NCBI RefSeq assembly: GCF_015062615.1
Contig: NZ_SUUH01000006.1
Coordinates: 1-64,000, forward strand
Source of the DNA: Denitrobacterium detoxificans
Lineage (GTDB): Bacteria > Actinomycetota > Coriobacteriia > Coriobacteriales > Eggerthellaceae
Direction of reading: 5' to 3'
DNA length: 64,000 bases
Shown here: positions 24,670 through 33,350 of the stretch, in pieces
Position numbering within the stretch: position 1 is the first letter of the stretch
Layout: every line of letters starts with the position of its first letter
Notes under the pieces: model-generated
What the model was told of the DNA's origin: nothing
The model's database searches: none
Seen by the model: the letters and a program-made list of their open reading frames with translations, nothing else
Made by a program: the position numbers and the translations under genes

Positions 24670-25455
24670 ATGTTCGATTTTTCTGGCAAAGTAGTAGCGG
24701 TTACCGGCGCGTCTTCCGGTCTTGGCAAGCAGATGGCAGAAGGCTATGCGCAGCAGGGTGCCAACTTGGTTCTTCTTGCTCGTCGCGTTGAGCGTCTTGA
24801 GGCCAGCGCCAAGGAATTCTCCCAGAAGTACGGCGTCGAGGTACTGCCTGTTGCCTGTGACGTTACCGACGAAGCTTCCATCGATGCTGCCGTGGCTGCG
24901 GCTGACGAGAAGTTTGGCCATATCGAGGTGCTGGTGAACTCTGCTGGCGGCGAGAAGGGCACGGGCACGAAGCTCGTCGACTTCGATCGTGGCGACTGGG
25001 ATTTCACGATGAACCTGGACCTCACCTCCATCTTTACGATGTGCAAGAAGGTTGGCGGCTACATGGTGAAGAACATTGAAGCCGGCAAGCAGGGCTATGG
25101 CCGCATCATCAACATCGCTTCTATCTATGGTCTGGTTGGCAATACCGCCATCCCCACCATTGCCTATCACGCTTCCAAGGGTGCTGTGGTGAACTTCACG
25201 CGCGGCGCTGCCGCAGAGCTTGCTCCGCAGGGCGTTACCGTGAATGCCATTTGCCCGGGCTACTTCTACACCGAGCTCACCACCGAAACGCTCGACACCG
25301 AGTACTTCCAGAACTTCGCGAAGAGCACGGTGCCGATGCAGCGCTATGGTCAGTCGGGTGAGCTGAATGCAGCCGCCATCTTCCTGGGCTCCGAAGAGGC
25401 CAGCTACGTCACCGGTCAGATGATCGCCGTCGACGGCGGCTACACTGCCGTGTAA
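24670..25455 (+). CDS. Short-chain dehydrogenase/reductase
   Basis: A 261-aa classical SDR. The nucleotide-binding motif is TGASSGLG (residues 12-19), the NNAG equivalent is NSAGG (90-94), and the catalytic set is Ser151, Tyr166 and Lys170 (YHASK). Arg39 (LLARRVERL) points to NADP(H). Relatives reduce 3-oxoacyl groups, sugars or steroids; hydroxysteroid dehydrogenases are common in this bacterial group, but nothing here fixes the substrate. The MFDFSGK start at 24670 was preferred over an overlapping out-of-frame ATG at 24666. Stand-alone gene with its own terminator. Confidence 0.88.
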   Translation: MFDFSGKVVAVTGASSGLGKQMAEGYAQQGANLVLLARRVERLEASAKEFSQKYGVEVLPVACDVTDEASIDAAVAAADEKFGHIEVLVNSAGGEKGTGTKLVDFDRGDWDFTMNLDLTSIFTMCKKVGGYMVKNIEAGKQGYGRIINIASIYGLVGNTAIPTIAYHASKGAVVNFTRGAAAELAPQGVTVNAICPGYFYTELTTETLDTEYFQNFAKSTVPMQRYGQSGELNAAAIFLGSEEASYVTGQMIAVDGGYTAV

Positions 25456-25481
25456 ATTCGCAGAGCAACATGTGCTTGCAG

Positions 25482-25513
25482 CGGGCTCGTGCCAGATGGC
25501 GCGAGCCCGTTTT
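25482..25513 (+). terminator. Rho-independent terminator after SDR gene
   Basis: CGGGCTCG (25482-25489) pairs with CGAGCCCG (25502-25509) around a 12-nt loop, followed by TTTT. Confidence 0.88.
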
Positions 25514-25580
25514 CATTGCATGTTGTTCCTTGCGTGGGTCCGGGGATACTCCGCGTGGTGAACGTCTATACTAGCGGGCT

Positions 25581-26756
25581 ATGTTGAACACCATTCGCAC
25601 ATTCGTACATAACCACGCCATGCTGTGCGTGGCTGCGGTTGCTGCGCTCGTTACAAGCGTGTTTGCCATGCCGTCGTGGGAAGAGCTGGGCGCCTCGATT
25701 GACGTGCGCGTTATCGCGCTGCTCTTCTGCCTGATGGTGGCTGTCGCTGGATTAGTGGCGCATGGCGCGCTGTCGCGTATTGCGCGTCGCCTTATCGCCC
25801 ATGCCTCCAACGTGCGTAAGCTGTACACGCTGCTCGTGTTCGCACCGTTCTTCGTGTCGATGCTCGTCACCAACGATGTGGCGTTGCTCGCGTTCGTTCC
25901 TCTTACGGTGACCACGCTGCTCATGGCGGATCGTCGCGGCGACATCGCGCATGTGGCGGTCGCCCAGGCGGTGGCCGCGAACCTGGGCAGCATGGTCACG
26001 CCGTTCGGCAACCCGCAAAACCTGTTCATCTACCTTACGTACGATGTGAGCGCGTGGGAGTTCGCGTGCGCAATCGCCCCGTACTGCGCCCTGTCGTTCG
26101 TGCTCATCGCTCTGCGCTGCGTGGCGTGGCCGAAGACGCCGGTTGCCATCGCGGTGAGCGAGGGCAAACGTGCGCCCGTTGCCGCCGAGGCGCCTGACGC
26201 AACCCGGCCCGCATCGCGCAGCCGCGTCTTTGCCAGCGAGCGCTCGTGGTGCGCGTTCTACCTGGCGCTCTTCGTGTTTGGCGTGCTTGCGGTCGTGCGG
26301 CTTGTTCCCTGGCAAGTTGCGTGCGTGGTAGTTGCGCTTTGCGTGGCGCTGCTTGATCGCGCAACGCTGAAGCGCGTTGACTGGTCGCTGCTCGCGACGT
26401 TCGTATGCTTCTTCGTGTTCTCGGGCAATATGGCGCGCATTCCCGCCATCGAAGGTGCTCTTACCTGGGCGGTGGGTCAGGCACCCTTTGCAACCTCGCT
26501 ACTGGCCAGCCAGGTAATCAGCAACGTGCCCAGTGCGGTCTTGCTCTCGCATTTCACGGTGGATTGGCATGCGTTGCTGCTGGGCGTAGACCTAGGTGGG
26601 CTGGGCACGCCCGTCGCCTCGCTTGCGAGCCTTATTGCGCTTCGAGCGTTTCGTCTGGTACCCGGTTCGACCACACGCGAATTCATGGTGCCGTTCCTGA
26701 AGGTGAACGCGGCGTTCCTTGCGTGCCTGGTTATCGCGTATGCGCTGGTGGGCTAG
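25581..26756 (+). CDS. Ion-transporter-superfamily permease (ArsB/SLC13-like)
   Basis: A 391-aa membrane protein with about ten hydrophobic segments. The segments LVTNDVALLAFVPLT, ANLGSMVTPFGNPQNLFIY and SNVPSAVLLSHF are the two inverted substrate loops (T/S-N-D-x-A and N-x-P-S-A) of the ArsB/NhaD/citrate-transporter superfamily. The substrate could be an oxyanion, a dicarboxylate or a metal ion. A TATACT box at 25567-25572 lies only eight bases before the ATG and no ribosome-binding site is visible, so the mRNA may be leaderless. The gene converges on the phosphatidyltransferase gene with a 9-bp gap. Confidence 0.82.
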   Translation: MLNTIRTFVHNHAMLCVAAVAALVTSVFAMPSWEELGASIDVRVIALLFCLMVAVAGLVAHGALSRIARRLIAHASNVRKLYTLLVFAPFFVSMLVTNDVALLAFVPLTVTTLLMADRRGDIAHVAVAQAVAANLGSMVTPFGNPQNLFIYLTYDVSAWEFACAIAPYCALSFVLIALRCVAWPKTPVAIAVSEGKRAPVAAEAPDATRPASRSRVFASERSWCAFYLALFVFGVLAVVRLVPWQVACVVVALCVALLDRATLKRVDWSLLATFVCFFVFSGNMARIPAIEGALTWAVGQAPFATSLLASQVISNVPSAVLLSHFTVDWHALLLGVDLGGLGTPVASLASLIALRAFRLVPGSTTREFMVPFLKVNAAFLACLVIAYALVG

Positions 26757-26765
26757 CTGATTGGT

Positions 26766-27326
26766 CTATCCCCAGTCGAGCCCGAGCCGAATGTAGTGGC
26801 CTTCTTGAATTACCGCGAAGGTGGCCGCAATGCAGGCGGGTATGGCGGGGATGACCGCGCCGAAGATAGGGATGACGAACGGTACTAGGAATACCAAGAC
26901 GCCCGCTATCTTGTTTGCCGTGGTGTGTGGCGCGATGAGGCGTCGGTACATGAGCAGGCCGCCGGCCAGGTTGGCAACCTTTTCGACGGCGATTACGGCA
27001 ATCCAAATGAGCAGCCAGAGCGGAAGCGAGACGGCTGGCAGGATGGTTACCAGGCAGATTGCGGCAAGAACGACGTCGGCAATGCTGTCGAGTTTTTCTC
27101 CGAATTCGGTTTCCGAGCCAGTGGCGCGGGCGATGGCGCCGTCGATCATGTCGGTGATGCCCGCTGCTGCGAGCAGTGCGAGAAATGTGGGAGAAAGGGG
27201 CGTTTGGGTGAGAAGTGCAACGCTGAGCGCGATGCGGGAAAAGGTGAGCACGTTTGCCACGGTGGCGTACCGCGACGTGGCGAAGATGTTGGTGCGGGCG
27301 TAACCCGGAGTGCTATTCCAGGCCAT
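26766..27326 (-). CDS. CDP-alcohol phosphatidyltransferase family protein
   Basis: A 186-aa integral membrane enzyme. The family motif is complete: DMIDGAIARATGSETEFGEK followed by LDSIAD gives D-G-x2-A-R-x8-G-x3-D-x3-D, the metal-binding active site that swaps CMP for an alcohol. Candidates are phosphatidylglycerophosphate or cardiolipin-type synthesis. The start at 27326 has GAGGGAC upstream; an ATG at 27350 is also open. A short upstream frame (27313-27414) overlaps the start. Confidence 0.82.
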   Translation of the reverse strand: MAWNSTPGYARTNIFATSRYATVANVLTFSRIALSVALLTQTPLSPTFLALLAAAGITDMIDGAIARATGSETEFGEKLDSIADVVLAAICLVTILPAVSLPLWLLIWIAVIAVEKVANLAGGLLMYRRLIAPHTTANKIAGVLVFLVPFVIPIFGAVIPAIPACIAATFAVIQEGHYIRLGLDWG

Positions 27327-27414
27327 ATGCGCCGTCCCTCGCATGTGCACGGATGGGGTTCGTTTGTGCTGCGTTTACCGTGGGCATACGTTTCAAGCTG
27401 GAATGATTCCCCAT
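27313..27414 (-). other. Short upstream frame resembling a secreted-protein start
   Basis: A 33-codon frame begins at 27414 with a strong site (GGAGGGATTC before ATG) and stops inside the phosphatidyltransferase gene. Its 5' flank and first codons (CGGAATGGAGGG, then ATGGG) match those of the secreted protease at 30034 (CGGAATGGAGGG, TTT, ATGGG), and the peptide MGNHSSLKRMPTV recalls MGHNPKWKRSTVSV. It may be a decayed 5' end of a protease paralogue or a leader peptide for the downstream gene. Confidence 0.4.
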
Positions 27415-27633
27415 GAATCCCTCCATTCCGCCGCCGCGCTGGGCGGCTTGGCCGCTACCGACGGCCAGTGAAACGAAAAGCTCACAACATGTGCAATATT
27501 ACCTCCTTTGAGGCAACAATATGTAGGGTACTTCATAAATGAAAGTAATTGTTTCCCAATTGTTGCCAATCTAGGGGTTGTGGTTGAGATGCGGCGATGT
27601 CCACAGCTGGTGGTGTTGAATGGGTCGCAACGC
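27415..27633. other. Non-coding gap upstream of the short frame
   Basis: About 220 bp without a convincing gene. It is more AT-rich in the middle and contains a consensus-like minus-strand ribosome-binding site (complement of ACCTCCTTT, 27501-27509) that leads only to a two-codon frame. Promoter elements for the phosphatidyltransferase gene probably lie here, but none is clear. Confidence 0.3.
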
Positions 27634-27674
27634 AAAAATCCCCCGGCAGGATGTGGGCTCTCTGCCGGGGGATT
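27634..27674 (-). terminator. Rho-independent terminator of secreted protease gene
   Basis: On the minus strand a 12-bp perfect stem (arms 27663-27674 and 27637-27648, AATCCCCCGGCA) with a 14-nt loop ends in TTTTT, 38 bp after the protease stop. Confidence 0.9.
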
Positions 27675-27712
27675 TCGTCTGGCTAAACGCTTGCTAACGG
27701 AATGCGGTGCTA

Positions 27713-30034
27713 CTACGAGGTGGTCTTCAATCCGTACCAGCCAATGCCTTCAGCCTGCCAGCCAAGGGCAATGAGCGAATCGTTCTCTTCCTTGCTGGTG
27801 GTGTAGTTGTGGGAGCCTGAGGTCGCATTGGGGTTGTACTGGCGGTACAGCGGCGTTCCCTCTTCGGGGTCGCTATACCAGCCTACGCCCTCGTAGGTCC
27901 ATCCAAGCTTCACAAGGCCGGTCATTTCCTCTTCGCTCATCGTGTAGTGATGGTCTCCGCCATTGGGGTTGTACAGACGATATACGGGTACGGTGCTGGA
28001 AATCGGTGCGGTCCAGCCAACGCCTTCGTACTGCCACCCAAGTTCGACGAGGCCGTCGCGCTCAGATTCGCTGGCAGTGTAGAAGTGCTCGCCGCCGTTG
28101 GGGTTGTACAGACGGTACATTTCGGTGGTGGTAGCAGCGGGGGCCGCTTCGGCATATGCCTTGATCGAGAAGTTGTCAACGGGCGCGCCACCGATTTCGG
28201 CGGAAGTCGCTTCCAGGTAATCGCTCCAGTCTTGCCATGCCCCATCGGCATACAGGTAGCTTTCGCCCTTGTTTACAACGGCTTCGCTCCAAGCCGGCGC
28301 GCCCTGTTCCTGGGCGGCCTGCTTCGACAAGCCCTTGTTGGCCGATGCGTTGTAGATGCGCTGCCCGCTGTCGTCCAGGCGGGAAGACGTGGCAACGACC
28401 GAGAACTTGGTGCCGGCGGGGATGGTGACGGTCTGGTCCAGGTCGATGCGATGGAACCCGGCGTATAGGAAGTTGGTCGACGTGCGTGCGACCAGCTCGC
28501 CATCAGTGGGGTTTTGCGCGTTGTCGTTCAGCAGGTATACCGCAAACGTCACGCGCATGTTTTCCTGCGAGGTGCGCGTGGACACGCTCTTAAGGACGGT
28601 CGGATCGACTTCCTCGAACACGTTCGCGGAGCTCACCACGCTCGAAGAGTCGGGCGTATCGTAGAAACCCCTGACGGCGGGCATGTAGTCATACTGCATG
28701 GTGTAGAAGCCGCCCGAAGAGGCGAGATTGGTCGAGAACTCCATCGTCTCCGCTTGGATGACCGTCTTATCGTAGTACGACAGGTAGAAGTACCCCGTGT
28801 ATTCGTCCTTGTCATTCAAAAGGCCATATTCGTTGCGGTTGAATCCGTCGGCTGTGGCGTCGGCGGTTGAGCCCCAGCTGTTCTTGACGATCCAGGCGCC
28901 ATCGCCGGGTGCTGCGGTCTTGAAATTGTCTTTGGAGTAGGAATCATCCCAGCCCACGATGCATACGGCATGGGTGGGGTTCAGGATGTCGGAGGTGTAC
29001 TGGTTGTACATAGAGCCATGCACGCCATCGCTCAGGGTGTAGGTTCCGCTCTGGTCTGCGTGGTATACGAGGCTGACGCCGCGCCCGTTCAGCAGCTCTT
29101 GCTTAATGGCGGTCTGCGCCGATTCGTTGAGCGTTGTCCTCGTTTCGTAATCGGTCCAGTAGTCGGGCATGATATTGCCGTTTTTCAAGAGGAACCCCGA
29201 GGTGAGGAGGCGGTTGGACTGTCCCTCGCTATTGGTTTCGGGGATGGTCCAGTCGTCGTACCTCGAATAGGTCCTATCTATCTTGGACTTTTCGAGCATG
29301 CTGTTTACGTAGAATTCGAACAGCTCATCTACGGTTTTGCCTGTGGATGCCGCCTGGGCTTGCATGAATTCGTCGTACGTCATTTTCCGGGATGCCGCAA
29401 GGAGCTCGAGCTGGCTCTTGGTGTCTGCGGCAAGTACATCGGGATGCGCTTCGTAGTACTCATCCGTGGCGATTCCTTCGGCACCCTGGAAGGGGAACGC
29501 CGATTCTGGCAGGGGGCCTACGCCCTGGGAGAAGAGCGTGGTGACGTAAATGGGCAAACCACCCGCATCGTATGCCGCGGTGTCGGCATCGCTGAAGAGG
29601 TGCAAGCCTTCGCCCACCTGGGTCGAGTCAACGGCTTCCGTTACCGGATGCAGCGAGAACCAGGTGAGGTGCTTTTCGGAAAGGTCGAGTCCCGAAGACG
29701 TATAGGTTGAGCCGTACGAAGAGAGAATGGAGGTTTCAGCGGCTGCGATTCCGCCGAAGGACCAGCAGTTTTGCCAGGGATTCTGCAGTTTGACGGAGGT
29801 GACGAGATCGTCGCTACGTAGGTCGTACGTGGTTGGCAGCGAAGCTTGGGCGGTGAGTTCGCTCGATGCGTCTTGCCCGTCGTCGATGGCCCAAGCGGGT
29901 ACATCGCTGGCCTGCGCGTCGCTTGGCGCGGCGAATGCGCTTGCGACGCCTGGCGCGAAAGCCAGCGAGAATGTCATCGCTACGGATGCGATGACGGAAA
30001 CGGTTGATCGTTTCCACTTCGGATTGTGTCCCAT
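27713..30034 (-). CDS. Secreted papain-like (C1) protease with triple C-terminal repeats
   Basis: A 773-aa exported protein. The signal peptide is residues 1 to about 35 (KWKR, hydrophobic core, then ASAFAAP). The peptidase has Gln84 and Cys90 (LQNPWQNCWSFGG), the His in NPTHAVCIVGWDD and the Asn in IVKNSWGS, so the active site is complete. A beta-rich middle region (about 440-625) resembles the lectin-like domain that follows C1 peptidases in gut bacteria. The C-terminus holds three repeats of about 45 residues, each starting like YRLYNPNGG, with HFYT/HHYT/HNYT and ending EG(V/I)GW; the same trio ends the C69 protein at 51815. They probably bind the cell wall or a glycan. The ATG at 30034 has GGAGGG upstream, and a TATACT box lies near 30114-30119. 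Confidence 0.88.
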   Translation of the reverse strand: MGHNPKWKRSTVSVIASVAMTFSLAFAPGVASAFAAPSDAQASDVPAWAIDDGQDASSELTAQASLPTTYDLRSDDLVTSVKLQNPWQNCWSFGGIAAAETSILSSYGSTYTSSGLDLSEKHLTWFSLHPVTEAVDSTQVGEGLHLFSDADTAAYDAGGLPIYVTTLFSQGVGPLPESAFPFQGAEGIATDEYYEAHPDVLAADTKSQLELLAASRKMTYDEFMQAQAASTGKTVDELFEFYVNSMLEKSKIDRTYSRYDDWTIPETNSEGQSNRLLTSGFLLKNGNIMPDYWTDYETRTTLNESAQTAIKQELLNGRGVSLVYHADQSGTYTLSDGVHGSMYNQYTSDILNPTHAVCIVGWDDSYSKDNFKTAAPGDGAWIVKNSWGSTADATADGFNRNEYGLLNDKDEYTGYFYLSYYDKTVIQAETMEFSTNLASSGGFYTMQYDYMPAVRGFYDTPDSSSVVSSANVFEEVDPTVLKSVSTRTSQENMRVTFAVYLLNDNAQNPTDGELVARTSTNFLYAGFHRIDLDQTVTIPAGTKFSVVATSSRLDDSGQRIYNASANKGLSKQAAQEQGAPAWSEAVVNKGESYLYADGAWQDWSDYLEATSAEIGGAPVDNFSIKAYAEAAPAATTTEMYRLYNPNGGEHFYTASESERDGLVELGWQYEGVGWTAPISSTVPVYRLYNPNGGDHHYTMSEEEMTGLVKLGWTYEGVGWYSDPEEGTPLYRQYNPNATSGSHNYTTSKEENDSLIALGWQAEGIGWYGLKTTS

Positions 30035-30226
30035 AAACCCTCCATTCCGTCGTCGTTGCAGGAAGCACGTTTCGTGCCGGTAACGTGATTGATAGGAATG
30101 CCCCCACACGAGTGAAGTATACGTGCGGGCGGTTGGAGGGTGATGGGCGTTATTGGGGTATGTTTCCAAGTCGTAGCGGGCGACATGGGCAAATGCATGC
30201 CGGCCCGCAAGTAGGCTGGAGCTCGT

Positions 30227-30505
30227 TTATGCCCGCGTCCTTTGCGCGTCTAGTGCCTTGTTGCGAGCGAAGATGATCCAGTTCGCTGCCAGCGCTGCCA
30301 GATTCAGGAAGTAGACGATAAGGACCCAGTTCACGGTGCCGCCGACGAATTTGGCGGCAATGCCGGCAACATAGCCGAGCGTGATGAGCGCTAGGAACAT
30401 CCACGAAGTGCCTGCAGCGGTGCGCGCCTTCCAGGCTTTCATTGCGTTGATGGGCCAGGAAAGGCCGAAGCATACCAACATAATCGCTTCGAGAACTGCA
30501 GCCAT
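30227..30505 (-). CDS. Small PQ-loop/SemiSWEET-like membrane protein
   Basis: A 92-aa protein with three hydrophobic segments. FGLSWPINAMKAWKARTAAG is the PQ-loop-type first helix with the conserved Pro, and a second helix ends with KFVGGTVNW. Half-sized three-helix members (SemiSWEETs) dimerise to move sugars; related proteins have unknown solutes. The ATG at 30505 has AGGAG seven bases upstream, better than the alternative at 30523. Confidence 0.65.
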   Translation of the reverse strand: MAAVLEAIMLVCFGLSWPINAMKAWKARTAAGTSWMFLALITLGYVAGIAAKFVGGTVNWVLIVYFLNLAALAANWIIFARNKALDAQRTRA

Positions 30506-30869
30506 GAACAAACTCCTAATCATGAAATGGACCTATGACGGTATAGACCCCCGACAATGGCGCGTCCATGCGTGGGGCGATTTCTCACAGGAACGATATG
30601 CGCAGGCGCGCCCGTTCTGGGACGGCGAGGGGTGGGGCTTGGACTGGCACGCTGGCTGCAATTCATATGTCAATCGCCGCGAGGGCGGCATGCTACGATT
30701 GCCGGTTTCATGGGTATATTGTGCTTGGCTTCCATGTAGGCATACTGCATATAGTGCCTGATGGGGCACTTTGTTCTCTCGTGTGCCATATTGGTATCAG
30801 AAATGTGCCAATAACCTTTTGTGGCGTAAAATGTGCTCGGGGGTATGGTGTGCATAGGGGTTGGTTTCC
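30506..30869. other. Intergenic region before the sensor GGDEF/EAL gene
   Basis: About 360 bp separating divergent genes. Several open stretches exist but none has both a start signal and a plausible protein. The segment after 30770 is AT-richer and probably holds the promoter of the GGDEF/EAL gene; no clear -35/-10 pair was found. Confidence 0.3.
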
Positions 30870-33068
30870 ATGGCGAAAATGAGAATCCTTTGGGGGCTTG
30901 TTGCGGCTCTCATTTTCGCGTTCGCGATCACCTGGCTTGTTGCCCTCGCCCCTGCTTCTGCATGCGCCGATGACGCCAACGAAGTTCTTGTGGTGGGCGT
31001 ACCCACCGATCGATGCCCCATGATCTACCGGGACGCCGAAGACGGGGCCCCCGTGGGAATTGGCGTTGACCTTCTGACGGCTGCGGCTGAAGACGCAGGT
31101 TATACGGTCGTATTCAAGGAAATCAAGGAAGGCAACCTGAAAGAGGCCCTGGATGGTGCTGGCTACGACGTGCTCATGCCATTCGGTAGCGCTATCAAGA
31201 GCGCTTCGGGGCAGGAAATCGTGGTAACCGACAATCTCATCCAAACGCCGTTTACCCTGGTGACCGAGGAGGAGCGCACCATGCCGTCGCTTGGTGGCAT
31301 GTGCGTGGGCATGCTCGAGTCCCAAAGCGGCGTGGCGGATACTGTTCGGGACCTATACCCTGGCGTGGAAATCAAGATGTATGCGACCACGGACGACGGC
31401 GTGAGAGCTCTCCGCACGGGTGAAGTGAATGCGCTGCTTCATAATTCGTACTTCTGGAGTTACATGCTGCAGAAGCCCGCGTATGCGGACTTGCAGGTGC
31501 AGCCTGCCACGATGTTTGCCATGGACTTTCGCGTGGGGGCTTTGGACACTCCCAGGGGACGAGAGATTATCAGCCGCCTGAACGGGGGCATTGGGTCGCT
31601 TTCGGATACACAGCGCCAGGCGATCGTCCTCGACTATACGTCCCGGCGTCTCTATCATTACGACTTCTTTGATTATGTGCATCAATACGGTGCAATTGCA
31701 TTGGCGATCGTTTCGCTGTTCGTCATGTTGGTGGCAATCTTCCTACTGCGTCGTCGTGCGTTGCGCTTGCAGCAGAAAGAGGAGGTCCGCCGCCTTATCG
31801 ATACCGATCCTCTCACCGGCGCATTGAGCATGGAAGGGTTTCGCAAGCGGGTAACGGAGTTGCTGAAAGAGCATCCTGACACCCCCTATTTGCTGTCGTA
31901 CAACAACATAAAGAACTTCAAGTACATCAATGACAGCCTTGGCATGGAGGCGGGCGATGAGTTCCTCAAGTTCTGGGTGAATACCTCCAAGAAGGTGCTT
32001 GGCGATGACGAGGCGATAGGGCGCGTCGAAGGAGACAAGTTCGCCGTGCTTCGCAGCATTGCCAAGGAGGGTCAGCTTCTCCAGGACGATTCGGACGTGT
32101 ACGAGCCCCTGCGCAACTACTTCATTAACCAGGGACTGGGAAACCAGGTGCGCATCTGCAGCGGTATCTACGTCTTGACTCCAACCGACCACAAGAATAT
32201 CGACGTCGATCGCATGCTCGACTTTGCGCGCGTAGCGGAAGAGCGTGCGAACAAGGCGGGGAAGGGCGGCTACGAGTTCTACAACGCCGATCAATGGCGC
32301 AAGGAGAGGCGTGACGCCGACATTAGCAGCCATCTTTCCGTTGCCCTTCAGTTAGGGGAAATCCAAGTGTGGTATCAACCGCAGGTCAATTTCGAGACGG
32401 GCGAGCTCGTAGGTGCCGAAGCGCTCTGCCGCTGGAAGCATGCGACGTTTGGGTGGCTGAGCCCCGCGGAGTTCATCCCCGTGCTTGAAGAAGCGGGGTT
32501 AATCTACGATTTGGACTGCTACGTGTGGGAGCAGGTGTGCCGCGACCTGCAAAGATGGAATAAACAGGGAAGGCGTCTGACCGTTTCGGTGAACGTTGCG
32601 CGCAACGACGTTCGTGACGACAAGAATCTGCTCGAGCATTTCATGAGCCTTGTGCAGCGCTATGGCGTGGACCCAGGTCAGCTTCACATCGAGATTACCG
32701 AGACGGTGTACATGAGCGATCCCGAATTGCTCATTCGCACGGTTTCCCGGTTGCGGGAGCATGGCTTCCAGGTGGAAATGGATGACTTCGGCAGTGGCTA
32801 TTCGTCGCTGAACATGCTCAAGGAGATGCCCGTCGACCGCATTAAGCTTGATCTTCGCTTCCTCACCGAAACAGGGGACCAGGTGAAGGGAGGCATCATC
32901 GTGAACCATGTGGTCAAGATGGTGCGCGCGTTGGGGATGGACATCCTTGCCGAGGGCGTAGAGACCGTCGATCAGGCTGCTAACCTGCTGGAATGCGGCT
33001 GCCTTGAGATGCAGGGCTTCTATTTTTACAAGCCCATGAACGTACGCGAGTTCGAGCGTATTGCCTAG
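30870..33068 (+). CDS. Periplasmic-sensor GGDEF(degenerate)-EAL phosphodiesterase
   Basis: A 732-aa membrane signalling protein. A signal/anchor (about 5-32) leads to a periplasmic solute-binding type 3 domain (about 40-250), then a membrane helix (about 275-295), a GGDEF-type domain and a C-terminal EAL domain. The GGDEF motif is degenerate (GRVEGDKFAVL), so cyclase activity is unlikely. The EAL domain keeps its catalytic features: GAEALCRW, ITETVYM, MDDFGSGYSSL and LAEGVET. It probably breaks down c-di-GMP in response to an amino-acid-like ligand, perhaps with GTP as an allosteric signal. The ATG at 30870 was chosen over a TTG at 30861. Confidence 0.88.
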   Translation: MAKMRILWGLVAALIFAFAITWLVALAPASACADDANEVLVVGVPTDRCPMIYRDAEDGAPVGIGVDLLTAAAEDAGYTVVFKEIKEGNLKEALDGAGYDVLMPFGSAIKSASGQEIVVTDNLIQTPFTLVTEEERTMPSLGGMCVGMLESQSGVADTVRDLYPGVEIKMYATTDDGVRALRTGEVNALLHNSYFWSYMLQKPAYADLQVQPATMFAMDFRVGALDTPRGREIISRLNGGIGSLSDTQRQAIVLDYTSRRLYHYDFFDYVHQYGAIALAIVSLFVMLVAIFLLRRRALRLQQKEEVRRLIDTDPLTGALSMEGFRKRVTELLKEHPDTPYLLSYNNIKNFKYINDSLGMEAGDEFLKFWVNTSKKVLGDDEAIGRVEGDKFAVLRSIAKEGQLLQDDSDVYEPLRNYFINQGLGNQVRICSGIYVLTPTDHKNIDVDRMLDFARVAEERANKAGKGGYEFYNADQWRKERRDADISSHLSVALQLGEIQVWYQPQVNFETGELVGAEALCRWKHATFGWLSPAEFIPVLEEAGLIYDLDCYVWEQVCRDLQRWNKQGRRLTVSVNVARNDVRDDKNLLEHFMSLVQRYGVDPGQLHIEITETVYMSDPELLIRTVSRLREHGFQVEMDDFGSGYSSLNMLKEMPVDRIKLDLRFLTETGDQVKGGIIVNHVVKMVRALGMDILAEGVETVDQAANLLECGCLEMQGFYFYKPMNVREFERIA

Positions 33069-33132
33069 ACGCGTCGTAGTGGGGCGTAAAAATGCCGCTT
33101 GCCGATATTCCGCTCATTCATAGTGTAAATGT

Positions 33133-33166
33133 GATACCAGCGCGCTTTGCCCATGATACCAGCGCG
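33133..33166 (+). promoter_or_regulatory. Direct repeats upstream of fructose operon
   Basis: GATACCAGCGCG occurs twice, at 33133-33144 and 33155-33166, exactly 22 bp apart (two helical turns), within the 280-bp gap before fruK. The spacing fits an activator or repressor binding to one face of the DNA, though the sites lie over 120 bp from the likely promoter. No fructose regulator gene is next to the operon. Confidence 0.45.
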
Positions 33167-33288
33167 TCATTGCTACCATGTGCGTTTGGCCGTATTCGAC
33201 TGCGCTCGTGTTTGCGAGGCAGCAGTGCGAGTGCTGCCGTATCGGGAGTCTGTGGGGCAGGGCCACATTTGAAATGGGACTAAACCAA

Positions 33289-33317
33289 TAGACTTACGAT
33301 GGTTTTGTTCGTATGAT
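33289..33317 (+). promoter_or_regulatory. Likely promoter of the fructose PTS operon
   Basis: TAGACT (33289-33294) and TATGAT (33312-33317) are separated by 17 bp, giving reasonable -35 and -10 hexamers 33 bp before the GTG start of fruK. Confidence 0.6.
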
Positions 33318-33350
33318 GGACCAGGGGTTTGCCCGGGGAAAGGTGACGCC

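Noticed and set aside
27501..27509. Near-perfect minus-strand Shine-Dalgarno sequence
   Set aside because: It leads only to a two-codon frame, with no plausible start in range.
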